A program made the position numbers and the translations under genes. The notes beneath the pieces were generated by a model, which saw nothing but the letters and a program-made list of their open reading frames with translations, was not told where the DNA came from and did no database searches. A DNA stretch of 64,000 nt, from positions 283,214-347,213 of the forward strand of contig KN805372.1 of assembly GCA_000818945.1 (NCBI GenBank), in the 5' to 3' direction. Positions 11,297 to 19,296 of the stretch are shown here, in pieces. Each line of letters opens with the position of its first letter. The stretch's first letter is position 1. This stretch comes from Schizochytrium sp. CCTCC M209059. Taxonomy: Eukaryota > Sar > Bigyra > Thraustochytrida > Thraustochytriidae.

Positions 11297-11311
11297 CGCT
11301 TCGCTCTGCGT

Positions 11312-11355
11312 GTCTGCTTGCCTGTCTGCTTGCTTGCTTGCTTGCTTGCTTGCTC
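11312..11355. repeat. (GCTT/AAGC)n repeat in the dioxygenase 5' leader
   Basis: Six to seven copies of a tetranucleotide read as AAGC/AGCA on the minus (sense) strand, 16-59 bases before the dioxygenase ATG. Very similar sense-strand repeats precede the second channel gene (53612-53663) and the F-box gene (59101-59135). Confidence 0.9.
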
Positions 11356-11510
11356 GAGAGCTTGCCCGTTTTGTGCTGCTCGGAAGCGTCCTTGGAGATT
11401 GTGGTTTGTCTTGCTGCTCGCACGCTCTTTCGCATTTCTTTACCTTTTTCCGGTGCTCGTGCTTGCGTTCCGAGCGTCGCCCATATCCCCGACTTGCGCC
11501 GCCATTCCGC

Positions 11511-11562
11511 ACTTGCGCGCGTCCATTCTCCACTTGCGCGCGTCCATTCTCCACTTGCGCGC
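11511..11562. repeat. 21-base tandem repeat carrying CTTGCGCGC
   Basis: Two and a half copies of a 21-base unit (cacttgcgcgcgtccattct) start at 11511, 11532 and 11553. Partial copies lie at about 11492 and 11572. The core CTTGCGCGC also appears in other promoter regions of the window. Confidence 0.85.
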
Positions 11563-11965
11563 TTGTGACCCCCACTTGCCGCCCGTCTGTACTCCGCGCA
11601 GGCCCGGCCCTCCCGCGCCGGACCCAGCGGCGGAGAGCATCTTGATTGCGAGCATTGACACCAGGTCCTGTGCAGCCGTCGCTGCCACGCGGGGGGCGAA
11701 CGAGTTCAGCGCGGCCAGGGGCGGAACTTCGCCGCGCGTTCCCCGTGTTCGTTCCCGCAGCCTTTCCCGCTGTGGGGCGCGTGGGCGCGGCGGCGGCTGC
11801 GAAAGGGGTTTACGGCCGCGGCCGCAAGTGTTTTTTGGGGGCGCCCAGACACGAGTATTCCGGCTAGAAACAGTGGCCGTCGGCGCGGGGCGAGGCGACC
11901 AAAAGCAAGGAAAAGGAAAGGCAAAAGGAAAAGAGAAAATAAAGCGAAGAAAGAAGGAAAGAAAA

Positions 11966-12031
11966 AGGAAAGGAAAGGAAAGGAAAGGAAAGGAAAGGAA
12001 AGGAAAGGAAAGGAAAGGAAAGGAAAGGAAA
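11966..12031. repeat. (GGAAA)n purine-strand repeat
   Basis: About thirteen copies of GGAAA form an uninterrupted purine tract inside a longer A/G-rich stretch that begins near 11900. All six-frame open readings through it are low-complexity artefacts. Confidence 0.95.
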
Positions 12032-12728
12032 CTTGAAGAAAGAGGTCGAGCGCCGCCCGCCCATCCTGATGCATCCGCGGCGGCTCCTGCTCTGCGCTGC
12101 GCTGCTGCTCTGCTCTGCTCTTTCTTTTCTGGTCTTCTGCTCCGCTCCGCCCTGCCTTCCCAGAAGCCCTGCGAGCGCCGCCGCGGTCCAAGAAGCTCCG
12201 CCTCGTCACGGCGCGGAGCAGGAGCCAGCGGCGCTGCGTAGTGAATGTAGGGGAGGAAGGCAGGCACGAAAGAAGCGCGGTGGGACGACGGCCAGGATGC
12301 GCATCGCTCGGGCGGAACATTTCGAGCGCGTCGTGATGGGCGACGGAGGATCAAGACGCTGCAGCAGAGCACCCGCGAGGGAGGAGGAGGCCCGAGGCGC
12401 GCACGCACAAGCACATCTGGCCGGAGAAGCCCAGCCTGGCTGCTGCTGCTGCGTGCCGCGCCGTGCATTGATTGGTGCAGTGGATCCCGGTCCCCGCTCA
12501 ATCAACTTTACTCGCGCACGGTCCGTGAATCACTGCGTGCATCCATCCCTCTCTCAGTCACCCATCCAAGCCATGCCGCTGCGCCGCTGCCTCCCAAGCC
12601 CGCCCGCCCAACAACTAGAGAGCCTCCCTCTCTCCCCTTGCGCGCCTCCGATCTCCCGTCTGGACCCTCTTCGACACCCGAATCCTCAGTCGCGCTGGCG
12701 CGGCTACAAGTTGCGCTTTCCGTTTGGG

Positions 12729-12824
12729 TCTGTGTGTCTGATTGTCTGTGTGTCTGATTGTCTGTGTGTCTGATTGTCTGTGTGTCTGGTTGTCTGTGCG
12801 TCTGTGTGTCTGTGCGTGTGTCTG
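12729..12824. repeat. 16-base TGTCTGATTGTCTGTG tandem repeat
   Basis: Roughly four copies of a 16-base unit followed by decayed GTCTGTGT copies lie in the pyrimidine/G-rich leader of the deaminase gene. Confidence 0.9.
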
Positions 12825-12961
12825 AGCCTCCCTCCTCGCGCGAGCAGTGGCCTCGGCGGGAGACGCGCGCGGCCCGTCACCTCTCGGGCCCCTTTCTCTG
12901 GGCGCCGCTCCGCTCGCACGCAGCACGAGCGGAGCTTGCGCGGCAGAACGGCAACGCGCGC

Positions 12962-13083
12962 AGCGGCGGCAGCAGCAGCAGCGGCAGCAGCAGCAGCAGC
13001 AGCAGCAGCAGCGGGAGGGGAAGAGCGCGAGCGAGGAGGGCGGCAGCAGCGGCGGCAGCGGCAGCAGCAGCGGTGGCGGCAGG
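12962..13083 (+). repeat. CAG/GGC-rich trinucleotide tract in the deaminase leader
   Basis: Long CAG runs and GGC/AGC mixes directly precede the chosen ATG at 13084. The frame of the gene is open through them (reading as glutamine, then glycine/serine), so an N-terminally extended protein from the ATG at 12847 cannot be excluded. I treat the tract as leader because the deaminase domain begins right after 13084. Confidence 0.6.
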
Positions 13084-14301
13084 ATGACGTCGCAGGAGGC
13101 GCCGCAGCAGGAGGAGGTGGACCGGGAGGAGCTCGCGCGGGACTGCTTTATGGAGGCGGCGGCGGCGTCGGCCATGGCGGGTGTGGCGCTCAAGCACGGA
13201 GGGCCCTTCGGCGCCTGCGTGGTGCGCAACGGTGTGATCATCTCATGCGCGCACAACACGGTGCTCAGCGACAGGGACCCGACCTGCCACGCGGAAATGA
13301 ACGCCATCCGCGACGCCTGCAAGGCGCTCGACACGCACGACCTCAGTGACTGCGAACTCTTCACAACCTGCGAGCCCTGCCCCCAGTGCCTGGGCGCCAT
13401 CCAGTGGAGCCGCCTCAAGAAAACCTACACCGGCGTCGACCGCTTCACCGCCGCAGAGTTCGGCTTCGACGACAAGGTCTTTTACGACGAAATCAGCGCC
13501 CAGTCGGGCCACTGGGCCGTCAAGCTCGGGCAGACCATGCCCAACGTCCAGCCCTCCATGCTCAACGTCTACTTTGGCGTCGAGATGGACCGCGTCAGCA
13601 AGCTTCTTGTCGACCTCGACCTCAACAAGACCTACCGCCGTCGTGTCGGCCACAAGGAACTCGGCTTCCACGACTCGGGCGAGCGCTTCGGCAAAGACAT
13701 CATCGGCATCCGCGCGCGCGAGGGGTCGGACGACGACGTCTCCCCGCCCGCCTCCGAGGACTCGTCAACCGCCTCCGCCGAGGAAAACTCCCCGCGCGAT
13801 GGAGTCGACAACAAGGAAGCTGCAAAGTATTTTGACATTCTCGAGGATGCTCTCCGTGAAGCCGTGCGTAATGGCGAGAACAAGGAGCGCGAGGTCTTTG
13901 CCTCGTGCGTCGTCAAAGACGGCCAGGTCATCTCCGTGGCTGTCAACCAGGTGCTCAAGCGCCGCGACTGCACCGCCACGAGCGAGGTCCTTGCCATCCG
14001 CAAGGCTACGCGCAAGCTTAAGACCCACGATCTCCACGGTTGCCAAATGTACTCCACCATGGAGCCCTGCCTCATGTCTCTTGGAGCCGTGCTCTGGAGC
14101 CGCATCGACAGCCTCTACTATGGTCTCAGCCAACACGCCGCGGCCCGCCATGGATTCGAAGAGGGCCTTCTTCACTACCGCGAGGTCTTCTCGCACCCGG
14201 ACACCATGAAGGAGGTCATTAACGTGGAACCCGGCATTGCGTCCGAGGCCTGCAGCAACGTCTTCAAGCGCTGGCAAAAGGTCAACGGCATCATTTACTA
14301 A
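13084..14301 (+). CDS. Tandem guanine deaminase-like protein (active half plus degenerate half)
   Basis: GuaD-type deaminases of the cytidine-deaminase fold hydrolyse guanine to xanthine. The 405-residue protein has two such domains. Domain 1 (about residues 12-165) has all zinc and catalytic residues: His69 and Glu71 in THPTC-like context CHAEMNAIR, and Cys99/Cys102 in CEPCPQC. It also has GGPFGA, DPTCHAE and the GFDD loop typical of bacterial GuaD. Domain 2 (about residues 245-400) keeps the scaffold (EVFASCVVKDGQVIS, EVLAIRKATRKL, SLGAVLWSRI). However, the zinc His is Thr299 and the second Cys is Ser332; only Glu301 and Cys329 remain, so it is probably a non-catalytic partner. A Ser/Asp-rich linker joins them (about residues 215-240). 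An in-domain dimer like ADAT2/ADAT3 is an analogy only. The neighbours suggest purine breakdown. Confidence 0.85.
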   Translation: MTSQEAPQQEEVDREELARDCFMEAAAASAMAGVALKHGGPFGACVVRNGVIISCAHNTVLSDRDPTCHAEMNAIRDACKALDTHDLSDCELFTTCEPCPQCLGAIQWSRLKKTYTGVDRFTAAEFGFDDKVFYDEISAQSGHWAVKLGQTMPNVQPSMLNVYFGVEMDRVSKLLVDLDLNKTYRRRVGHKELGFHDSGERFGKDIIGIRAREGSDDDVSPPASEDSSTASAEENSPRDGVDNKEAAKYFDILEDALREAVRNGENKEREVFASCVVKDGQVISVAVNQVLKRRDCTATSEVLAIRKATRKLKTHDLHGCQMYSTMEPCLMSLGAVLWSRIDSLYYGLSQHAAARHGFEEGLLHYREVFSHPDTMKEVINVEPGIASEACSNVFKRWQKVNGIIY

Positions 14302-14994
14302 ATAAAGGCGTCGAGGTCAACCGGGGTGCAAGGCTGCTTGGTTAGGGGGCCGGCTCTTTGGTCCTCTTGTGCTTTGCTTCCAGGCCTCGGCAGTACGCGC
14401 TTCTCCGCGATGAGAAGTGCGCACATGTTTCTATAGCAAACTTCTGCGCGTGCAGATTTTTTCTTTGCGTCAGTGTGTCGGGGTGGCTTCATATGCGAGC
14501 CGTGTTGACAACACACGGATCGTGGAAAAAGTCTCGCGTTTGACGGCGACATCAGCTTTCAACATTTGGCTTGATCTACCTTTTCAGAACTGAAAAGGAA
14601 TTAAGCCGAGCGACATGATTGATGACACGCTAAGGTGTATGTGTGCGTGTCTTGTTAGGTCAAGAAATCGGGCAAGGGCGGCGCGAGCAAGGATAACAAC
14701 CCGGGTTATGGAGGGAAAGCCACGTAAATCTGCGTGGGTTTTCGATTCCGTCATCAACAATTTGGGAAGGAAAAAAAAAAAAAGGGAAGAAGAGAAATTG
14801 CAACAAGTATCGGAGGACCAAGATATGGAGGATACTGTTGAGCACAAGATCAACATCGGTAACATACCGTAACGCACCTCCTTCTTGTTCATCTTCCTCC
14901 TGCGCTTTCTTTTTTTTTCTCCCCTAGGATGACAAGCCGACAAGGGCGGCCTAAAATTGCTTGCGTAACAACCCGCGATAGAATCCATTTCTTC

Positions 14995-15150
14995 TTTTGT
15001 GTTTTCATTGTAGCCAACAAATAGCTTGTGCATGTGCTCCACGAACAGTCCGAAGTCCATATCTATTTTGGCGGGCTTAGCGAAATGGCTCTCGATCCGC
15101 TCGAAGCGTGTCCACGAGCATAAAAGTCGTAAAGACAAAGCGCTAAGTTT
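14995..15150 (-). other. Possible orphan exon, unknown
   Basis: About 40 codons on the minus strand read RFERIESHFAKPAKIDMDFG and onward to NTKEEMDSIAG. Their third positions are strongly C/G, unlike the AT-rich surroundings. An AG acceptor (aacttag) lies at about 15147-15155, but there is no ATG that opens the frame upstream and no clear donor. It may be one exon of a small spliced gene or a gene relic. The rest of the 184-codon frame looks non-coding. Confidence 0.25.
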
Positions 15151-15282
15151 TAGAGTGTCATGTTTGACAGAACGAGGGCGGTCTCGAAGAGTTCAAGACG
15201 CTCCAAGCGAATTCGGTATGAAACTTGAGCCTATAAATACAAACAAAAGAAATAAATGATAAACTGGTGATGACGAGAACTT

Positions 15283-15345
15283 GCTGCTACTACTACTGCT
15301 ATTACCACTACTGCTGCTGCTGCTGCTGCTGATGATGATGATGAT
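15283..15345. repeat. CTA/CTG then GAT trinucleotide repeats
   Basis: Interrupted tactac/ctgctg runs pass directly into gatgatgatgat. This is simple-sequence DNA in the 3' flank of the HIU hydrolase gene. Confidence 0.85.
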
Positions 15346-15491
15346 AGTACGTCGCAAGCAACACCATGATAGCCTTGAATGCCAAAGAAAACCACGACAC
15401 GAGAATTTCATGCGTTCAAAAGCACGGAGCCTCGTCCACGCTGCTAAATGTGCAAGCCTCGATCATGCACCTTTATACGAGCATTGCGAAC

Positions 15492-15872
15492 TCAGGAGCC
15501 GCGGTACGTCATTTGTCCAAAGGGGCTGATGAGCAGCGGAACGTGATAGTGGGACGCCGGATCAGCGATCTCAAAAACGATCTTTACATAGGGGTAAAAA
15601 CACTTGCGTCCCTGCTGCGCAAAGTACGTCGCTGTGTCAAAGTGCAACTCGTACACGCTGTCCTTCTCCGGAGCCTGCTCCGCGTTGAGCAGCGGCGCGT
15701 TAAGACGACCGTCTGCGTTCGTCGTCTGCGTCGCGATGGTCTCCCAGCGGAAGCTCCCATCCTCGTGCTCCCCAACCTTGCGAGACAGACGCAGTCCGAG
15801 CCCTGCCGCGGGCTGGCCCGTCGAAGTGTCCAAGACGTGCGTCGTCACCGGGTTCGGGTTCGCGTGCGCCAT
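15492..15872 (-). CDS. 5-hydroxyisourate hydrolase (transthyretin-like)
   Basis: HIUase opens 5-hydroxyisourate, the product of urate oxidation, to OHCU on the way to allantoin. The 126-residue protein starts at ATG 15872, four codons inside a frame otherwise opened by TTG. It shows the family hallmarks: N-terminal THVLDTSTGQPAAGL with the active-site His12, the central KDSVYELHFDTATYF and CFYPYVKIVFEI strands, HYHVPLLISPFGQMTYR, and the diagnostic C-terminal tetrapeptide YRGS, which distinguishes the enzyme from the hormone-binding transthyretins. Length is standard. No PTS1 is present, so peroxisomal import is not evident. It lies about 1.2 kb from the guanine deaminase-like gene, in the same metabolic pathway. 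Confidence 0.93.
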   Translation of the reverse strand: MAHANPNPVTTHVLDTSTGQPAAGLGLRLSRKVGEHEDGSFRWETIATQTTNADGRLNAPLLNAEQAPEKDSVYELHFDTATYFAQQGRKCFYPYVKIVFEIADPASHYHVPLLISPFGQMTYRGS

Positions 15873-16396
15873 GATGATTGCCAACGTTGACGCTGCCCGT
15901 GCTGTGCTGCCTGCGTCTCTCGAGTTTTGCTTTGCGTCGGTGAGTGAGTGGGATGGGGCCGCCAGGAGAAGTCTTCCACCCCGCGCAACCCATTTTCACC
16001 CTCACTCATCTGTCCGTTGAGGACTGCATTCATAGTCACTTTTTCTTGTGCTTTTACTGTCATTGCTTCAATGGGCACAGTTTTTTGGCCAGAAAGCTGG
16101 GCTCATCGTCTCTCTTCTCTCCTCTGGCTTGGCTGGGCTCGTTTTTGTTTGTTTTGCCGGTGGATTGGGATCATCATCGTTTTCTTCCCTATTCGTGGTC
16201 TGAGAGTGGCTGACTCTCGCAAGCCCTCACCGAGGACAGCGAAGCACGAGTACGGCAGAAAAAAGTCGAAAGCTTGACCGCGTTCTCCCAGAGGACCCGT
16301 CTCTACTCTCAAGGAAGCGACGCGTATTCGCCGGATAACGCCGCGAATATATTTGCCATACGTGCCTGGGACGTCGTCCCGCTAGCTCGTACGCAA
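15873..16396. other. Divergent promoter between HIU hydrolase and cysteine-rich protein
   Basis: No gene is seen. An AT-rich aatatatt element at about 16347, some 50 bases before the downstream ATG, may act as a TATA element for the plus-strand gene. Confidence 0.4.
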
Positions 16397-16987
16397 ATGA
16401 CAGAGTCCGCTGGGTGCAAAATGTATGTGATCCCGCTTGCGCGTCTCCTGCTGCTCGTAGCTCTTATTGTTTCGGCCACAGGCGACGCAGCCATCAGTTG
16501 GAGTGCTTTCACAGTCCCTGCATGCGCTTCCACCTCCTCCGTGCACACGATCGACTTTTGTGCAGCGCATGTGTCGCAAATGGGGCATGAACGTCTCGTA
16601 GCGGATGGTGCAACGCTAGACGCACAAACAGCTTCGCTGTCTTTGCTTGATACTCAGGCACGCGGTCGCTTCGAAGCCTTTTCGAAAGTGCTCGAAACGT
16701 ACGCATGTCCATCAACAGCCTCGGCAAAAAAGTTCACGAACTGCACAGAAGCTTGCGCAGCGGCATACAAGGCATGGTTGTGCACCTTACATTTTGTTCC
16801 ATGCTCCGACAACCTCATTGCAGATTCGTGTGACGCGAGAGGCTGCAATTTCTTGTTACAAACCTCCAAGGTCTGTCCCGAGACGTGCCATGCCGTTTTG
16901 CGAGCGTGCCCTTATATCATAGACTTTGCGTGTCCGACCCCGTCAGAATCGTCCAACGCAGTCTACTCATATTCAGCCTGCCCGTAA
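16397..16987 (+). CDS. Secreted cysteine-rich protein with Frizzled/Mid1-like domain
   Basis: The 196-residue product has a strong hydrophobic leader (MYVIPLARLLLLVALIVSATGDA) that starts either at its first Met (16397) or at the Met of 16421. The ATG at 16274 in the same frame would bury it and is less likely. The mature part holds fourteen or so cysteines. The C-terminal block, CTEACAAAYKAWLC, LHFVPCSD, then KVCPETCHAVLRACP and DFACP, follows the spacing of Frizzled-type cysteine-rich domains, a fold also seen in the Mid1/NALF calcium-channel accessory proteins. No transmembrane segment follows, so it is predicted to be secreted or tethered by a partner. Function is inferred only from the cysteine pattern. 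Confidence 0.65.
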   Translation: MTESAGCKMYVIPLARLLLLVALIVSATGDAAISWSAFTVPACASTSSVHTIDFCAAHVSQMGHERLVADGATLDAQTASLSLLDTQARGRFEAFSKVLETYACPSTASAKKFTNCTEACAAAYKAWLCTLHFVPCSDNLIADSCDARGCNFLLQTSKVCPETCHAVLRACPYIIDFACPTPSESSNAVYSYSACP

Positions 16988-17057
16988 TGTTGACGTGAGA
17001 CACCCCTGCACTTTATCTTCCCCTCTCTTTCTCTCTCTCTCTCGCCCGATATGAAGA

Positions 17058-18404
17058 TCAGCGGACCCGAACGACGACCTTTGCTTGCCGCTTAGCCTCG
17101 AGCTGAGAAAGTTCGGCTTGCATATCTAACATAGAGATAGCCGCTTGAAGCAACTGGTAAATACGATGATGCCCATGCAAAGCGCATGCCATGTGCAATG
17201 CGGTCTGGCCAGTATTGTTCTCAAGTTCTGGGTCAGCCCCTTTGCGCACAAGCCATTCGACGAGTGCGGCCTGTTCTGTCTGCACAGCAAGATGCAAAGC
17301 AGAGTTTCCGTCCTTGTCTTGGGCATCGAGATCTAGTTTCTGGGCTGTTTGCTCAGCGGCCATGTACAGAAGGTCAGCTTTGTGAACTTGGCGATCTTCG
17401 GCCTCAAATTCTGCTGCAGCAAGCGCCTGCAACGCCGTACGACCCAAATGGTCACGCTCGGAAAGTTTCAAGCTCTGAAGCGTTCGAATCAGTGCCTTGT
17501 CGCTCTTGCGAATGCCATCGAGGTCCAAAAGAGCGTACTGGGCGATCGGAAGATGGTCCGCGTCTGGGGCTGGCCGGTCGCCACGTCGTTCCCATGCACC
17601 TCGTTTCGAACACCTCGCGTCATTACACTGGCCATAGTGCACATGTGCTTTGCGACGACAAGCATGCCCGTAGCCATACGAGTTCAAGGGAACACGAAGT
17701 CGATATCGGGCTCCTTCTCGTTGACACGCAAGCTCGATCTTCGCCTTGCTCGACGTGTTGTCCGGCGGACCAACTATTGCTGTACGCTCGTCGCGCATAG
17801 CCGGCACCGCATATTCGCCAGGCCCGGGAACATCTGCCGACTCGCGGACTGCTGGATCTTCAGGTATGCGTGCCTCACCAAGGCGTAGCGTGCAGCGCGC
17901 ACTTTGATGACGCAAGAGCGCATCTTCGTGGCCGCTCCCGTACGCAGACGCGCCGCTGTGGAGGATGTTTTCACTTTCCTGCCAACGAGGCGCGCCAGAA
18001 AAAGTACCACCTTGCACCATTTTTTGACTGTGTGATGGGGATCCATACTCACCCGGGCCTGGGCCTTCTGTTTGGAGACTTGCGGCCTCTTGTGCTATCG
18101 TCTTTCGTCGCGCTTGACTCATTGCCCCGCCTCGAACACGAAGCGAAGTTTCTCGTTTCTGACAAAAATGAGGCGCTGCGGCGTTCGCTGGGGCTACGTG
18201 CGGCGGTAATCGTGGGGCTTGCGAAAAAGAACATCCTTTCGTGTTTGCACCTAGATGGGTCGGCTTGTTAGAAGCTGCTCGAGATTTATGAGGAGACTTA
18301 TCCCTTGCTGCTTCAGTTTTGCTCGCAACAATTGAGGAGGAGGAGGAGGAGGGGCCCACAGACGCCTGCCAGCGTTTCCAGTACGCAAGGTCGTACTCAG
18401 GCAT
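17058..18404 (-). CDS. STPGR (SHIPPO-type) plus ankyrin-repeat protein, probably ciliary
   Basis: The 448-residue protein starts MPEYDLAYWKRWQ at ATG 18404. Two STPGR-type motifs, GPGPGEYGSPS and VPGPGEYAVPA, lie at about residues 113-123 and 195-205, within a basic, disordered first half. Such motifs occur in ODF3/SHIPPO proteins that line axonemal microtubules. The second half (about residues 300-425) has three to four ankyrin repeats (DHLGRTALQALAAAEF, DKDGNSALHLAVQTEQAAL, NNTGQTALHMACALHGHH) and ends in a short helix and a basic tail. A fusion of the two repeat types is unusual to me. It is tail-to-tail with the preceding gene, 70 bases apart across a (CT)n run. Confidence 0.75.
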   Translation of the reverse strand: MPEYDLAYWKRWQASVGPSSSSSSIVASKTEAARDKSPHKSRAASNKPTHLGANTKGCSFSQAPRLPPHVAPANAAAPHFCQKRETSLRVRGGAMSQARRKTIAQEAASLQTEGPGPGEYGSPSHSQKMVQGGTFSGAPRWQESENILHSGASAYGSGHEDALLRHQSARCTLRLGEARIPEDPAVRESADVPGPGEYAVPAMRDERTAIVGPPDNTSSKAKIELACQREGARYRLRVPLNSYGYGHACRRKAHVHYGQCNDARCSKRGAWERRGDRPAPDADHLPIAQYALLDLDGIRKSDKALIRTLQSLKLSERDHLGRTALQALAAAEFEAEDRQVHKADLLYMAAEQTAQKLDLDAQDKDGNSALHLAVQTEQAALVEWLVRKGADPELENNTGQTALHMACALHGHHRIYQLLQAAISMLDMQAELSQLEAKRQAKVVVRVR

Positions 18405-19296
18405 CGTGCGCTTACGAAGAACTCTGCCATGCGCGCGCGCCGATGCAGCCTTCTCTTGTGTCGTATCTGGCCGTCGTTTCCTCGCTCAGCATTGGCTTCG
18501 CGTCGCCTCGCGCTCAAAGTTCTCGTACACACCAACAGCTGTCTAGCTTGTACATTGGTTGCACGTTCTCAGATTTCCGTTGGGCGACGTTATTTTTCGA
18601 GACATTTTGATTAACTTTTTTCTTTCCTCCTTTGTTGTCAGCTAGGCCTTGGCCTGTCGCCAGCCATTCTCAAGGGACGGCTACGTTGTTTGCTGTCCAA
18701 ACAACGCGTCGGAAACGAGGACGTGTACACGATAATGCCAAGAGGACCCCATCCAACTGTATGGTGACATACTGAAGGAAAGAGACTGTCTGTGTTTGAG
18801 AAGCAAAAAAAGCTTTGCCTCCCTCACTTCACCTCATATCGCATCACATCTTCGTCTTACTACTTGAACTGACTCTGAGACAGAGCTCTTTCTGCTTCTT
18901 GGTGAGAGGAAGCAAAAGCCCGTGCCACGAAAAATTGCTTGGCTGGTAGCTAAAATCAACTTCTGTGCTTGCGTTGCGTGTGTGCCGTGTTTTCTTTCTT
19001 GTTCCTCCGTATAGCCAGCTGGAACAGTCAGGGCTCAACGTTAACAAGGAAAAGCGAGTAAAAACAAAGGGAGATCAGACGCCTCGAAAAAGCCAAAGGA
19101 AGGGAGATTGACATCCAAGGAACGAAAGCGCGACCGTTGAGTCTGCGCGACGCACGTCGTGGCGGCACCTCGTGTGACATCCGACGCTCGCCGCCGAAAG
19201 AATTCGTCAATTGTTCTCGCTGACCCTGTGCAGAGCCAGGCGAACTCGCATGCAGCAGACGTTGCGTCCTGCAGAGCAGAGCGAGGCGACTGCAGA
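18405..19296. other. Divergent promoter region
   Basis: About 0.9 kb between the STPGR/ankyrin gene (-) and the TmcB-like gene (+). No gene or strong element is recognised. An open frame continues upstream of 19297 but has no ATG. Confidence 0.4.

Larger units (their letters stand above)
11297..13083. other. Long divergent promoter region rich in tandem repeats
   Basis: About 1.8 kb separates the divergently transcribed dioxygenase and deaminase genes. No ATG-initiated gene is supported. The stretch is built largely of simple repeats: (GCTT)n at 11312-11355, a 21-base repeat containing CTTGCGCGC at 11511-11562, (GGAAA)n at 11966-12031, a GTCTGATT-type repeat at 12729-12824 and CAG-rich DNA at 12962-13083. 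Long open frames across it are composition artefacts. Confidence 0.6.
14302..15491. other. Intergenic region between deaminase and HIU hydrolase
   Basis: This is convergent 3' flank of about 1.2 kb. It has an A-run at 14769-14781, CTG/CTA and GAT trinucleotide runs at about 15283-15345, and a possible orphan exon around 15000-15150 (listed separately). Nothing else is supported. Confidence 0.5.

Noticed and set aside
10793..12241. 482-codon plus-strand frame opposite the dioxygenase and through the leader repeats
   Set aside because: The first part is the shadow of the dioxygenase and the rest is translated simple repeat (Lys/Glu/Arg runs from GGAAA).
11440..12501. 353-codon minus-strand frame in the dioxygenase promoter
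   Set aside because: Low-complexity Ser/Phe/Leu repeats from the CCTTT strand; no ordered domain.
12615..13418. 267-codon minus-strand frame opposite the deaminase start
   Set aside because: Consists of poly-Cys and Thr/Asp/Gln repeats from CAG and GTCT repeats, then the deaminase shadow.
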